The notes beneath the pieces are model-generated. The model did not search any database and was not told where the DNA came from. It saw nothing but the letters and a program-made list of their open reading frames with translations. A DNA stretch of 64,000 nucleotides from JAICMB01 sp035295125 (GTDB lineage: Bacteria; Acidobacteriota; Terriglobia; Bryobacterales; Bryobacteraceae), in NCBI GenBank assembly GCA_035295125.1, contig DATGJP010000084.1, positions 105,405-169,404 on the forward strand, given 5' to 3'. Below, in pieces: positions 1-9,154 of this stretch (the stretch's first letter is position 1; the number at the start of each line of letters is the position of its first letter). The position numbers and the translations under genes are program-made.

Positions 1-24
1 CTTACTTGCCGGAGACCCAGGGAG

Positions 25-654
25 CTAGCGCCGCATAGTGGCGGCGTAAAGGGCGGGTGGGTGCAACCAGCTCTCATCGTCACCGATAATCACAATCCCG
101 GGGATAATACTGTGGCGGATCAAGACGCCCGAGGGCTCGGCCGCGGCCGGCATGCGAAACGCTAAACGCACAGGGAACGCTTCGCCAGGGCCAATCTCGT
201 CCGTCAGGTTGCGGGCCGGCTGGGCGCATGGCGAGTAGCGATGCCCTTCGCGGTCCTCCAGTTCGGCATACGCGCCTAATTCGCGCTGCTGGACCCTTTT
301 CGCAACACTCGAAACCTGGACGGTGGCGACCCAGACTTCGGTTGCCGGGGCGGCGGGGCAAGCCGACGATGTGGTCGATTGGTCGCGCTCGAGCGTGAGA
401 GCGGCGACACACCAGTCATCAAAGCAGCGCCGTTCGCCGGCAGCAAACGTGCGCCGCGGTGAAACCAGAGCCGTCGCGACGAGCGCCACGGCATAAGCGC
501 CGACATAGACCGCGAGACAGAACGCCATTCGCCGCATGGCCTTCCACTGGCGGCGAATGGCAAGCACGGCAATCGATACCAGAAGAACCAGGGTTAGCAG
601 GAAAGACGCCATGAAGAACAGATCCGAGAGGGTCATGCCACTCGAATCTATCAC
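25..654 (-). CDS. Two-TM membrane protein of unknown function
   Basis: 209 aa. Two hydrophobic segments are visible at about residues 11-33 and 42-64, followed by a soluble region of about 140 aa with several cysteines (RRCFDDWCVAAL, SPCAQP) that could form disulfides if it faces the periplasm. The soluble part ends in a beta-rich stretch (VRLAFRMP, GVLIRHSIIPGIVIIGDD). It could be a small anchored beta-sandwich domain, but I do not recognise the family. It lies upstream of PhzF on the other side of a 27-bp gap, in the same direction, with no obvious functional link. Confidence 0.7.
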   Translation of the reverse strand: MIDSSGMTLSDLFFMASFLLTLVLLVSIAVLAIRRQWKAMRRMAFCLAVYVGAYAVALVATALVSPRRTFAAGERRCFDDWCVAALTLERDQSTTSSACPAAPATEVWVATVQVSSVAKRVQQRELGAYAELEDREGHRYSPCAQPARNLTDEIGPGEAFPVRLAFRMPAAAEPSGVLIRHSIIPGIVIIGDDESWLHPPALYAATMRR

Positions 655-681
655 AAGTACTCTGCTGTGTAAAGTGCTTTC

Positions 682-1557
682 TTAGACCGTCATGCGTCCT
701 TCGATAATGGGCACGACACTCCCCCCGATGTCGATTCCATCGCGGCCGTGCTCGCCGTGAACCGCTACGTGCAGGATGCTGCGGCGGCCCATTTTCGTAC
801 CCTGCTCGCTGACGAACCGTGTGCCGTTCGCGCTTGCAACCAGCCCCGTCTGCATCATGTATGCCGCCAGCGGACCCGTCAGGCTGCCGGAAGCAGGGTC
901 TTCCGCGACCCCGATATCCTGACCAAACATTCGCGAGTAAGCACCCTCGGGCGTAGGACTGAATACGAACACCACCAGCGCGTCTTTCGAGCCGTCTTTT
1001 AGCGATGCTAAACCCCGCGCGTCGAGCCAGGCCCGATCAACGGCGGACTTGTTCTGAAGCGGAATGAAGGCAGCCCGGTTCCCCGCACTAAGCATCTGGG
1101 GCGCGACATCGAGCAGATCTTCCGTATTGAGGCCCAATGCATCCGCACACAAGGCCCGTTCGAAAGTCCTGCCGAAACTGATCGGCGGCGTGCGGAGCCA
1201 GATCAACGGACTTTCCCCGCGCTCGACCCGAATCGGCAGGGGACCGATCTTCACTTCCAGCGTGAAGCGCTCGGTGTCGCGGGCAAGGACGCCTTCCTTC
1301 AGCAGCACGTATGTCGAGCCGACCACCGGATGACCGGCAAATAGCATTTCCTTCACCGGAGCGAAAATCCGAATCGCCGCGGCACACTCGGGCCGCGTCG
1401 GCGGCACGACGAATACAGTCTCCGAAAGGTTCAACTCGCGGGCGATCCGCTGCATGGTGACATCATCAAGCCCCGTGGACTCCGGGAAAACCGCGAGCGG
1501 GTTTCCTTCGAGCACGCGATCGGTAAACACGTCAACAACCAGGTAACGATATGTCAT
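682..1557 (-). CDS. PhzF family isomerase/epimerase
   Basis: 291 aa, normal length for the PhzF (phenazine biosynthesis, diaminopimelate-epimerase fold) family. Seen: N-terminal DVFTDRVLEGNPLAVF, the catalytic Glu in NLSETVFVV (about E46), FAGHPVVGST at about 73-82, and the C-terminal half motif DPASGSLTGPLAAYM. Family members isomerise trans-2,3-dihydro-3-hydroxyanthranilate in phenazine producers, but most homologues have unknown substrates and no other phz genes are present here. Its ATG overlaps the stop of the upstream decarboxylase by one base (TAATG), so the two are probably translationally coupled. Confidence 0.9.
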   Translation of the reverse strand: MTYRYLVVDVFTDRVLEGNPLAVFPESTGLDDVTMQRIARELNLSETVFVVPPTRPECAAAIRIFAPVKEMLFAGHPVVGSTYVLLKEGVLARDTERFTLEVKIGPLPIRVERGESPLIWLRTPPISFGRTFERALCADALGLNTEDLLDVAPQMLSAGNRAAFIPLQNKSAVDRAWLDARGLASLKDGSKDALVVFVFSPTPEGAYSRMFGQDIGVAEDPASGSLTGPLAAYMMQTGLVASANGTRFVSEQGTKMGRRSILHVAVHGEHGRDGIDIGGSVVPIIEGRMTV

Positions 1558-3017
1558 TATCCATTCACCTCCCGGCCGGCACAGCGAAGGATCGCGTCGG
1601 CGGATCGATCAATGTCGGCGTCCGTGGTCGACCAGTTCGAAACCGAAATTCGCATCGCGCGCATTCCGTGCCAGCTTGTGCTTCCCAGCCAGCACGTGCC
1701 GTCCTCCTGCACGCGTCGAATCACCTCGAGCGTGAAGGCGTCGTCGCTTTCGCCGCGAGGGTCGGAAAACCGCACCAGCACCTGGTTAATGACGACGTCG
1801 TTCAGGATTTGCACCTTGCGATTCTGTGCCAGTCGGCCGGCCATGCGGCGCGCCAGGCGGCAGCAGCGTTCGATCATTTCCGCAACGCCGTTCCGTCCCA
1901 AGGTGCGCAGGACCGCATAAACAGGAAACCCGCGCGCGCGCCGGGAGGACTCCGGCACCCAGTTGTAGTTTTCGCGCGCTGTGCCGGAATTCGGACCGTA
2001 GTACGGAGCACTTAACGTCATAGCTCCGTGATGAGCCCGGCGGTCCTTTACGAAGATTAGGCCGCAATCGTACGGCACGTTGAGCCATTTGTGCCCGTCC
2101 ACCGTGATCGAGTCGGCCCGCTCGATGCCCTTGACGAGATGCCGATAATGCGGTGAGGCCGCGGTCCACATGCCGAAGGCGCCGTCCACGTGCAGCCACG
2201 CCGCGCGTCCGCGAACAATTTCCGCAATTTCCGCAATGGGATCGAAAGCGCCCGTGTCGACGTTTCCAGCTTGGGCGCAAACGACGAATGGAGTCGATAT
2301 GTCAGCCAGCGTCGCTGAAAGCGCGTCGGCGCGCATGCGACCCTGGCCGTCGGTGGCTACCTTGACGACGCGATTGCGTCCGAGCCCGAGCATCTGAAGC
2401 GATGCAAAGACGGTGACGTGCGATTCCTCGCTGGTCACCACCGTGATCGGCGGCGCGTTGAAAAGCCCCTGTTCTTCTACGCTCCAGTCCATCATGCGCA
2501 AGAGTGCGTTCCGGGCGGAAGCGAGCGCGGTGAAGTTCGCCATGGTGGCGCCAGTGGTGAACCCGAGCGTCATTTCCTGGGGTAAACCGAAGAGTTCGAT
2601 GAGCCACCGTCTTGCGATTTCCTCAGCAGCCGCGGCGGCCGGAGACATGACGTAGTTGAAAGCATTCTGGTCCCATGCCGACGCAAGCCACTCCGCTGCT
2701 ACTGCCACGGGAAGCGAGCCGCCGGTCACGAAGCCGAAAAAGCGTGGCCCGGGCGTTGCCACTAAGCCGGGATCCGCCGCCGCGGACAACTGCTCAATAA
2801 CGCGCACCGGATCTTCGCCGTCGATCGACAGCGGTCCACCCATGCGCTCGAGCAGTTTTGAAAAGTCCGTGGGACGGCCGACCGGGCGGTCGTCGAGACC
2901 ATTCAGAAAACCCTGCGCCAACTCCAATGCTTTTTCAAGCAGCGCTGTGTATCGCAACTCTGCGGTGAAATCCATTTCTTCCACCATGATCGCGTTCCTG
3001 ACGAGTGCCATAAGCAA
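1557..3017 (-). CDS. PLP-dependent amino-acid decarboxylase (group II)
   Basis: Up to 486 aa. Group II decarboxylase signatures: TTGATMANFTAL (154-165), stacking His in SEESHVT (H200), HVDGAFG with the PLP-nitrogen Asp (D278), and the Schiff-base Lys in VDGHKWLNVPYDCG (K310). This family covers aromatic-L-amino-acid, tyrosine and glutamate decarboxylases; the substrate cannot be set from sequence alone. The first 10-14 residues look untranslated and the true start may be at 2987 or 2975. It is coupled to phzF downstream and divergent from a MocR-type PLP regulator, which probably controls it. Confidence 0.92.
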   Translation of the reverse strand: MLMALVRNAIMVEEMDFTAELRYTALLEKALELAQGFLNGLDDRPVGRPTDFSKLLERMGGPLSIDGEDPVRVIEQLSAAADPGLVATPGPRFFGFVTGGSLPVAVAAEWLASAWDQNAFNYVMSPAAAAAEEIARRWLIELFGLPQEMTLGFTTGATMANFTALASARNALLRMMDWSVEEQGLFNAPPITVVTSEESHVTVFASLQMLGLGRNRVVKVATDGQGRMRADALSATLADISTPFVVCAQAGNVDTGAFDPIAEIAEIVRGRAAWLHVDGAFGMWTAASPHYRHLVKGIERADSITVDGHKWLNVPYDCGLIFVKDRRAHHGAMTLSAPYYGPNSGTARENYNWVPESSRRARGFPVYAVLRTLGRNGVAEMIERCCRLARRMAGRLAQNRKVQILNDVVINQVLVRFSDPRGESDDAFTLEVIRRVQEDGTCWLGSTSWHGMRAMRISVSNWSTTDADIDRSADAILRCAGREVNG

Positions 3018-3035
3018 ACATACCGTTTCCGATCT

Positions 3036-3060
3036 GATACGTACAGATTCAGATATATAC
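3036..3060. promoter_or_regulatory. Candidate MocR operator (direct repeat)
   Basis: The short divergent gap between the decarboxylase and the MocR gene contains gatacgtac (3036-3044) and gatatatac (3052-3060), a near-identical direct repeat with a 16-bp period. MocR/PdxR-type regulators often bind direct repeats in divergent promoters. Assignment is by position and repeat pattern only. Confidence 0.35.
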
Positions 3061-3064
3061 TTTT

Positions 3065-4540
3065 ATGACCAGTACAGTTGTCCAGAGAGACGCACTGTTA
3101 TGCTTATGCCAGATGGCCGATTCACCACTGTATGTCCGCCTCGCCGAACAGCTCACGCAACAGGTCGTCGACGGCGTCTTGCGCCAGGGTGACCGCGTGC
3201 CCTCACTGCGGGAACTCAGCCGCCAACAGGGTGTAAGTGTTTCGACTGCTTTGCAGGCGTATCTATGGCTGGAGAACCGCGGGTACCTGGAGGCACGGCC
3301 GCAATCGGGCTTTTATGTCCGGACGCCATATTCCGAACAGATCCCGCAGCCTCATTTCGAAGCCGCCGGGATGCAGGCGCCCGTCACCACCACTAATGCC
3401 ATTCTTGCCCGAATTATGGAAGCGGCAAACGACCCGGTCAAAATCCCGTTTGGAGCGGGACATCTCAGCCCCGACCTGTATCCGAACGCGAGGTTGAATC
3501 TCATTCTGCGGCGAGTCGTTCATCGCCAGCCGCTGCACAGCGCTCACTATGATTTCCCGCCGGGATCGGAGCCGTTGCGCCGTCAGATTGCCCGCCGTGC
3601 GCTCGACCTGGGAGTGCAATATTCTCCGCGCGAGGTCATCGTGACCGCCGGGGCGCTGGAGGCCGTAAATCTGTGCCTGCGCGCCGTCACACAACCCGGC
3701 GACGTCATCGCGGTCGAAAGCCCATCCTACTGGGGGATCATCCATGGAGCGCTCTCGCTTCACCTCAAAGTGCTCGAGATCCCCACCCATCCGCAGAATG
3801 GCATGGACCTCGGCGAACTGGAACGCGCCATTCACAAGCACAGCGTGAAGGCCTGCGTTGTGATGACCAATGCCCACAATCCGCTGGGCTACGTGTTGTC
3901 CGACGATTACAAACGGAGTCTGGCTCACCTGACGGCCCGCCACAATGTCGCGGTGATCGAAGACGACCTGTACGGCGATCTCACCTTTGCGAGCCCGCGC
4001 CCGCATGTTGTGAAATCGTTCGACCGCAAAGGACTCGTCCTCTATTGCTCGTCTTTCTCGAAGATCCTGTGTCCCGGCTATCGCGTCGGGTGGATTGTCG
4101 CCGGACGTTTCAGCGAGGAAGTTGAGCGGCTCAAATTCCTGACTTCACCGGCAGCCACTTCCCTGCCCCAATTGGTGATGGCGGAATTCATAGCGTCGGG
4201 CAGCTACGATCGCCATCTGAAGCGCCTGCGTACCGCCGTCGCCAGCCGCGTAGACGGGATGCGCCGGGCCATCGCGAAATATTTCCCGGAAGGCACCTGC
4301 GTGAGCCGCCCTGCCGGCGGTTTCCTGCTTTGGGTGCAGTTGCCTTCCAAGGTGGACGGTTTGAAGCTCTACAACGCCGCCCTGGCGGAAGGAATCAGTA
4401 TCCTGCCGGGAACCATTTTCTCGGCCACCGGCCGGTACAAGAACTACATTCGTCTCAACTCTGCGCACTTCGCTTCCGAAGCTCACGACAAGGCACTCCT
4501 CACACTGGGCCGGTTGTGCGAAAGAATCGTTGACCGGTAG
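3065..4540 (+). CDS. MocR/PdxR-type transcription regulator (GntR-aminotransferase fusion)
   Basis: 491 aa. N-terminal GntR winged helix (about 20-85: PLYVRLAEQL, QGDRVPSLRELSRQQGVSVSTA) joined by a linker to a fold-type I aminotransferase domain (about 125-490). PLP-site residues are intact: NAHNPLG (N271-P273), EDDLYGDL (D300, Y303) and the Lys in SSFSKILCPGYRVGW (K333). Such proteins use the aminotransferase domain as a PLP/amino-acid sensor. It is divergent from the PLP decarboxylase and PhzF, suggesting regulation by PLP or an amino-acid aldimine. An internal ATG at 3113 is an alternative start. Confidence 0.92.
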   Translation: MTSTVVQRDALLCLCQMADSPLYVRLAEQLTQQVVDGVLRQGDRVPSLRELSRQQGVSVSTALQAYLWLENRGYLEARPQSGFYVRTPYSEQIPQPHFEAAGMQAPVTTTNAILARIMEAANDPVKIPFGAGHLSPDLYPNARLNLILRRVVHRQPLHSAHYDFPPGSEPLRRQIARRALDLGVQYSPREVIVTAGALEAVNLCLRAVTQPGDVIAVESPSYWGIIHGALSLHLKVLEIPTHPQNGMDLGELERAIHKHSVKACVVMTNAHNPLGYVLSDDYKRSLAHLTARHNVAVIEDDLYGDLTFASPRPHVVKSFDRKGLVLYCSSFSKILCPGYRVGWIVAGRFSEEVERLKFLTSPAATSLPQLVMAEFIASGSYDRHLKRLRTAVASRVDGMRRAIAKYFPEGTCVSRPAGGFLLWVQLPSKVDGLKLYNAALAEGISILPGTIFSATGRYKNYIRLNSAHFASEAHDKALLTLGRLCERIVDR

Positions 4541-4559
4541 AGTCCTTCAGCCGTATAAT
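4530..4559 (+). promoter_or_regulatory. Predicted sigma70-type promoter for PadR-ADOP pair
   Basis: TTGACC at 4530-4535 and a perfect TATAAT at 4554-4559 are separated by 18 bp, with the PadR ATG 15 bp downstream. The -35 box lies in the last codons of the MocR gene. It is the best consensus promoter seen in the window. Confidence 0.65.
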
Positions 4560-4574
4560 TCCCCTTAGCGACTT

Positions 4575-4910
4575 ATGGGAGACCAGAAAACAGGCGAGCT
4601 CGTCCCCGGAACGTTGGACATGCTCATCCTGAAGGCACTCGCGCGAGGGCCGATGCACGGCTACAGCGTGGCAGAGTTCATTCATGAACGTTCGCACGAT
4701 GTCCTGCGGGTGGAGGAAGGCGCGCTCTATCCGGCCCTGCACCGGCTGGAGCTGCGTGGATTGCTGTCTTCGGAGTGGGGTGTCTCAGAAAATAACCGGC
4801 GCGCGAAGTTCTACCAACTTACGGCAACCGGACGCCGGGAGCTAGCCTCGGAAGCCGAACGTTGGACACGGCTATCCGTCGCCATCGGCCATGTCATGCA
4901 AACGACATAA
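4575..4910 (+). CDS. PadR family transcriptional regulator
   Basis: 111 aa, the usual length for a short PadR protein. The N-terminal winged helix is clear: GTLDMLILKALARGPMHGY (about 10-28), then VEEGALYPALHRLELRGLL and RRAKFYQLTATGRREL. It lies 18 bp upstream of the large ADOP-type permease. That gene pair is characteristic of acidobacteria, with PadR presumed to repress the permease. Confidence 0.92.
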   Translation: MGDQKTGELVPGTLDMLILKALARGPMHGYSVAEFIHERSHDVLRVEEGALYPALHRLELRGLLSSEWGVSENNRRAKFYQLTATGRRELASEAERWTRLSVAIGHVMQTT

Positions 4911-4928
4911 ACCACGAGAGGAAGAACC

Positions 4929-7610
4929 ATGTGGCAGGACGTCCGCGAGAGAATTCTGCGGTTCATGGGAATTTTCCGGCGCAAGCGCATCGAGAGCGAA
5001 ATGTCCGAGGAACTCGCGTTCCACCTCGCGATGCGACAGGAGAAGTACGCCAAACAGGGTGAAGACGATGCGCTGGATCACGCCCGGCGCGATCTGGGAA
5101 GCGTCCAGAAATGGAAGGAAGCGACCCGCGATGTGCAACGTCCGCGCTGGCTCGAGGACTTCCTGCGTGACATCAAGCTTGCCGCTCGAATGTTGCGCAA
5201 GAGCCCGGCCTTCACGACGGTCGCCCTGCTGACGCTGGCGCTCGCGATCGGCGCCAACACCGCGATCTTCAGCCTCATGAACGGCCTGCTGTTACGGCCG
5301 CTCCCCGTTCCGCACCCCGACCGCCTCGTTAACATTCGCTTGCAGCCGGGACAGTTCGGATACGCTCTCTGCCACCCTCTCTTTCAGTCCCTGGAGAAAC
5401 GCACGGAGGTGTTCTCGGACGTCTTCGCGTTCGCTTATCACACGTTCCAGGTTCGCGGCCCGGACGGCATCGCTCGCGTCAACGGAACACTAGTGAGCGG
5501 CCAGTATTTCCATGGCTTGCAACTGTCCGCGCAACTGGGGCGCCTGCTCAACCCCTCGGACGACCATCCTGGCGGCGGGTCGAATGGCCCTGTGATCGTG
5601 ATCAGCGACCGGTTCTGGAGAACGCAGTACGGCAGCGACCCACAAGTGATCGGCCGGAAGATCATTATAGACAACGTCGCCTTCTCGATTGCCGGCGTGA
5701 CGCCGTCCACTTTTTCTGGCGCGGAGGTCGGCACTCGCCCGGATATCTTTGCTCCTTTGTCGCTCGAACCCCTGCTGGACGCTCCGTATGACAGTATCAA
5801 GAGCGGTTGGCGCGCCTGGTGGTTACAAGTCGGAGCACGCTTGCGCGAGGGCGTGTCACAGCAGCAGGCCGGCGCTTATCTGCAGACATCGTCGCAGCAG
5901 ATTCTAGATGCCAGCATTCCTAATCGTGAATGGGGCATTCCAGGCCACAAACGGTCGGAATTGTTCTTGAAAGTGGAGCCCGGTATGACCGGATTCTCCT
6001 ATCTCCGGTTGCGCTTCGTGAAGCCGCTCTCGGCACTGATGGCTCTGGTTGGCATCGTGCTCCTGATCGCCTGTCTTAACCTCGCCACCCTGAACCTGGG
6101 ACGTTCGGCGGCCCGCGCCCGCGAGATCGCTGCCCGATGTGCTTTAGGCGCTAGCCGCGGCCGTCTGATCCGCCAGTTGCTCACCGAGAGCCTCTTGCTC
6201 GCGATCATGGGCACTCTGCTTGGATTTGCGCTGTCGCCGCTCGCCAGCAGCGCCCTAATGGCATTTCTGAACACCGAGCAGGACCCGTGGTATTTCGATG
6301 TCGCACCCGACCTCCGCGTGCTGGCGTTCACCGCCGCGGCAGCGATCTTCGCGACCGTTCTCACCGGCATAGCACCGGCCCTTCGCTCGACGGGACGGGA
6401 CTTGGAGGCGCGCATCCGCGAAGCAAGCGCCTCCTTGCGAGCGGCCGAGCGTCGCAGCCTGCTTCCCCGTGTGCTGCTGGGTTTAGAAGTGAGCCTGGCC
6501 CTGGTGCTGGTCGCGGGAGCCGGACTCCTCGGCTACAGCCTGGTGCGCCTGCACGAAATCCCGCCGGGATTTGATGCTCGCGGGGTAATTCTCTTTCCGC
6601 TCGAAATGGACAAACAATCGCGGGACGGCGACCCACTGGCAGCCACCTACAGGCAAACCAGTCAGGAATTGGCGCAAGCTCCGGGAGTCGTGGAAACAAG
6701 CTTCGTTATGATTCCGCCATTGTCGAATGCTTCCATTTACGCGGGTTTTAACGCGCCGGGACAACCTCCAAAGGAAGCATACATGAACAGTGTCGGACCT
6801 GCCTATTTCCGGACCATGCGCACGCCGCTCGTTGCCGGCCGCGAATTCCAGTGGAGCGACAACAGCGCATCCGAGCAAGTCACGATTCTGAACGAGGCGG
6901 CAGCCCACCTTCTTTTTCCGGCCGCGAATGCTATCGGGCAACAGATTGTGGATGAGGATAAACACACCTACAGGGTGATTGGCGTAGTTGGCGATACCAA
7001 GTATACGAGCCTGCGGAATGTTGCCGAGCCCACAGTTTACCAGGCACTGGCGCAAAACGTGAGGCCTCGCCAGTCGTATGTAGTAGTGGCGAGGCTGAAC
7101 GGTCCTGCAGTGCGCTCCGTGCCCGCGGTGCGTGCGATCATTCACCGGGTAGCGCCCGATATTCCGCTGCCGGCTGCGATGAGCCTGGTAACGAGGATCG
7201 ACGAATCGCTCGCCACGGAGCGTGTCATGGCCACGCTGGCGCTGTTCTTTGCCGGTGTCGCGCTGCTGATTACGGGGATCGGGCTGTATGGCGCGCTCGC
7301 TTATGCGACGGCTCGGCGCACCGGAGAGATTGGAATTCGTATGGCTTTGGGTGCGCGCGCACCGGATATTGTGGGCGTGGTGTGTCGGGAGAACGTCGGG
7401 ATTGCGCTCGGGGGCTGTACGGCCGGAGTGGCGATGAGTTTAGTGGTGCTGCGCTCCATCGGCAGCTTTCTCTACAGCACTTCGCCCCGGAATCCGATGG
7501 TGCTCTTCTCGGCGGTTCTCGCGTTGGTCGTGGTCGCCGCCATCGCTTCGTATCTGCCGGCTGCGCGGGCCGCGCGCGTCGATCCGATTTCCGCGATTCG
7601 ACACGAATGA
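4929..7610 (+). CDS. ADOP-type ABC transporter permease (MacB/FtsX family)
   Basis: 893 aa. Residues 1-70 are a cytoplasmic prefix (VRERILRFMGIFRRKRIESE, FHLAMRQEKY), followed by a TM with TTVALLTLALAIGANTAIFS, a MacB-type periplasmic core (about 120-350), an FtsX block with three TMs (about 370-480), a second periplasmic region and a second FtsX block (about 770-890) ending YLPAARAARVDPISAIRHE. This duplicated architecture without an ATPase domain is the 'acidobacterial duplicated orphan permease'. No ATPase gene is adjacent. Substrate unknown; MacB relatives move peptides, lipids or macrolides. Confidence 0.93.
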   Translation: MWQDVRERILRFMGIFRRKRIESEMSEELAFHLAMRQEKYAKQGEDDALDHARRDLGSVQKWKEATRDVQRPRWLEDFLRDIKLAARMLRKSPAFTTVALLTLALAIGANTAIFSLMNGLLLRPLPVPHPDRLVNIRLQPGQFGYALCHPLFQSLEKRTEVFSDVFAFAYHTFQVRGPDGIARVNGTLVSGQYFHGLQLSAQLGRLLNPSDDHPGGGSNGPVIVISDRFWRTQYGSDPQVIGRKIIIDNVAFSIAGVTPSTFSGAEVGTRPDIFAPLSLEPLLDAPYDSIKSGWRAWWLQVGARLREGVSQQQAGAYLQTSSQQILDASIPNREWGIPGHKRSELFLKVEPGMTGFSYLRLRFVKPLSALMALVGIVLLIACLNLATLNLGRSAARAREIAARCALGASRGRLIRQLLTESLLLAIMGTLLGFALSPLASSALMAFLNTEQDPWYFDVAPDLRVLAFTAAAAIFATVLTGIAPALRSTGRDLEARIREASASLRAAERRSLLPRVLLGLEVSLALVLVAGAGLLGYSLVRLHEIPPGFDARGVILFPLEMDKQSRDGDPLAATYRQTSQELAQAPGVVETSFVMIPPLSNASIYAGFNAPGQPPKEAYMNSVGPAYFRTMRTPLVAGREFQWSDNSASEQVTILNEAAAHLLFPAANAIGQQIVDEDKHTYRVIGVVGDTKYTSLRNVAEPTVYQALAQNVRPRQSYVVVARLNGPAVRSVPAVRAIIHRVAPDIPLPAAMSLVTRIDESLATERVMATLALFFAGVALLITGIGLYGALAYATARRTGEIGIRMALGARAPDIVGVVCRENVGIALGGCTAGVAMSLVVLRSIGSFLYSTSPRNPMVLFSAVLALVVVAAIASYLPAARAARVDPISAIRHE

Positions 7611-7637
7611 TTCCCGGTACTATGGGATTACCAAGGA

Positions 7638-8267
7638 ATGATTTGGAAGAGCCCATGGTATCCGCGCGCCGTGTTTGTCTTGAGCCTGGCACCCCTGGTC
7701 TGGTTGGGATGGCGCTGGCAGCATCATGATCTGACGGCCAACCGGGTCGAATTCGTCGCCCGTTTCCTCGGTATTTGGGCGTTGCGCTTCCTGTTGATGA
7801 CACTGGCCATCACCCCGCTGCGACGCATCCCCGGCTTGGGCGGCCTGATGCGAATCCGGCGGATGCTGGGTCTGTTCACGTTCTTCTACGGCTTTCTCCA
7901 CGCGCTCCACTATTTCGCCCTCGACGTGCAATGGAATCTGCAGCTCATCAATGAAGACCTCACGTCGCGTCGCTTTTTCATTGCCGGCGCCGCTGCGTTC
8001 TTGCTTCTCATTCCCCTCGCTCTCACCTCCACCGATCGCTCCATTCGCTGGATGGGAGGCCGCAACTGGCGGCGGCTGCATCGGCTGGTTTACCTCAGCG
8101 CGGCCATTGCCGTGGTCCACTACATCTGGCAGGGAAAGGGATTAACGCTCAGCGCGCTTGAATACGCCGCCGTTCTGGTGCTGCTTTTCGTCGTCCGCCT
8201 GGCGCTCGCAGCGGCCAAACGATGGACCGTCCGGCAACCGTCGCGCGTCCCGGCGGGCGGCGACTGA
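7638..8267 (+). CDS. msrQ: MsrQ/YedZ-like heme-binding membrane protein
   Basis: 209 aa with about six TM segments of the ferric-reductase-like fold. Conserved heme-ligand His residues are visible in FLHALHYFALDVQW, RRLHRLVYLSA and VVHYIWQGKG. MsrQ passes electrons from the quinone pool to the periplasmic methionine sulfoxide reductase MsrP. No msrP gene lies next to it, so it may serve a distant MsrP. It follows the permease by 27 bp and could share its transcript. Confidence 0.85.
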   Translation: MIWKSPWYPRAVFVLSLAPLVWLGWRWQHHDLTANRVEFVARFLGIWALRFLLMTLAITPLRRIPGLGGLMRIRRMLGLFTFFYGFLHALHYFALDVQWNLQLINEDLTSRRFFIAGAAAFLLLIPLALTSTDRSIRWMGGRNWRRLHRLVYLSAAIAVVHYIWQGKGLTLSALEYAAVLVLLFVVRLALAAAKRWTVRQPSRVPAGGD

Positions 8268-8280
8268 TGGTTAACCGAAT

Positions 8281-8703
8281 ATGCTTCCGAACGCGTTCAT
8301 CGGCAAGGCGGAGAAGCCTTCCGATGAGGAATTGGCAGCGGAACTGGGCCGTCGGGCCAAGACGCTATGGGACCAACTGCTGAGCGAGTTGGCCGATCAG
8401 CACAACATCAACATCGCGGAGTGGCATTCGTATTCGCGAAAAGCAGGCTGGGCATTACGCCTTAAGCTACGCGACCGGACGATCGTCTATCTTTCGCCCT
8501 GCAAAGGTTCGTTTCGGGCGTCGTTTGCGTTGGGGGACAAGGCGGTGGCCGCCGCGCGGGCAAGCAAGCTGCCGAAGAAGATCCTGAGCATCATCGCCGA
8601 AGCAAAGAAGTATGCGGAAGGGACGGCGGTGCGGTTCGACGTGGAGGACGCGAAGGACGTGGCGGCGGTCACGGTATTGGCCGCCCTCAAGCTGCAACAC
8701 TGA
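8281..8703 (+). CDS. DUF3788-like protein
   Basis: 140 aa soluble protein. Features of the DUF3788 family are a W-rich central part (EWHSYSRKAGWALRLKLRDR), TIVYLSPCKGSFRASFALG, and a C-terminal helix-strand part (EGTAVRFDVEDAKDVAAVTVLAALK). The biochemical role of the family is not established. It starts 13 bp after msrQ. Confidence 0.75.
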   Translation: MLPNAFIGKAEKPSDEELAAELGRRAKTLWDQLLSELADQHNINIAEWHSYSRKAGWALRLKLRDRTIVYLSPCKGSFRASFALGDKAVAAARASKLPKKILSIIAEAKKYAEGTAVRFDVEDAKDVAAVTVLAALKLQH

Positions 8704-8755
8704 TACAGCGCCGTTCTGGCAAGCAGAACGGAGTCGAGCTCCACTTGACAGCCCG

Positions 8756-9154
8756 TCAATTCGTGTCGATCTTCGGCAACCGAACGAGGAAATTCCCTGC
8801 GCGGTCGAACAGAACCACCTTAGGCACGATGGCGAACCAGGCTGGGTCGAAGCGGTAACCCTGAATCTGCCGCAGAAACGGCTGCTTCCCACAACCCGGA
8901 ACGTCGCACTCCCGCTTTCCCTTTTCGGGGCACTTTCCGAAGCCGCACAACTTCCCACGATACTCGCCGCTGGCAGCTTCGAAGAGATACACCTCCACCA
9001 GGTGATGCGCCACACCGCCGTCGTCCGTATCCTGCGTGAGTGCGAGCCCGCGGGCCATCTCGTTCTTGAGGTTCTTCAGTTGGCTGAAATCGCTGAGCCA
9101 GATGGCAAGGTCGAGGCGGATGCAATCATACATGGCTTCCATGCACGGCCCCAA
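8756..9154 (-). CDS. Hypothetical protein with Cys-rich middle
   Basis: Up to 132 aa. Contains a cysteine-rich segment (CGFGKCPEKGKRECDVPGCG) that could bind zinc, then a globular-looking end (YRFDPAWFAIVPKVVLFDRAG). The first 79 bp overlap the end of the 200-aa gene in another frame; an internal ATG (9142 or 9133) would shorten the overlap. I do not recognise the family. The overlap raises the possibility that the two frames were once one gene. Confidence 0.55.
   Translation of the reverse strand: MGPCMEAMYDCIRLDLAIWLSDFSQLKNLKNEMARGLALTQDTDDGGVAHHLVEVYLFEAASGEYRGKLCGFGKCPEKGKRECDVPGCGKQPFLRQIQGYRFDPAWFAIVPKVVLFDRAGNFLVRLPKIDTN

Noticed and set aside
1..24. Possible gene end at the left edge (tta at 2-4 on the minus strand)
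   Set aside because: Any such frame would run through the membrane protein gene; no protein-like sequence supports it.
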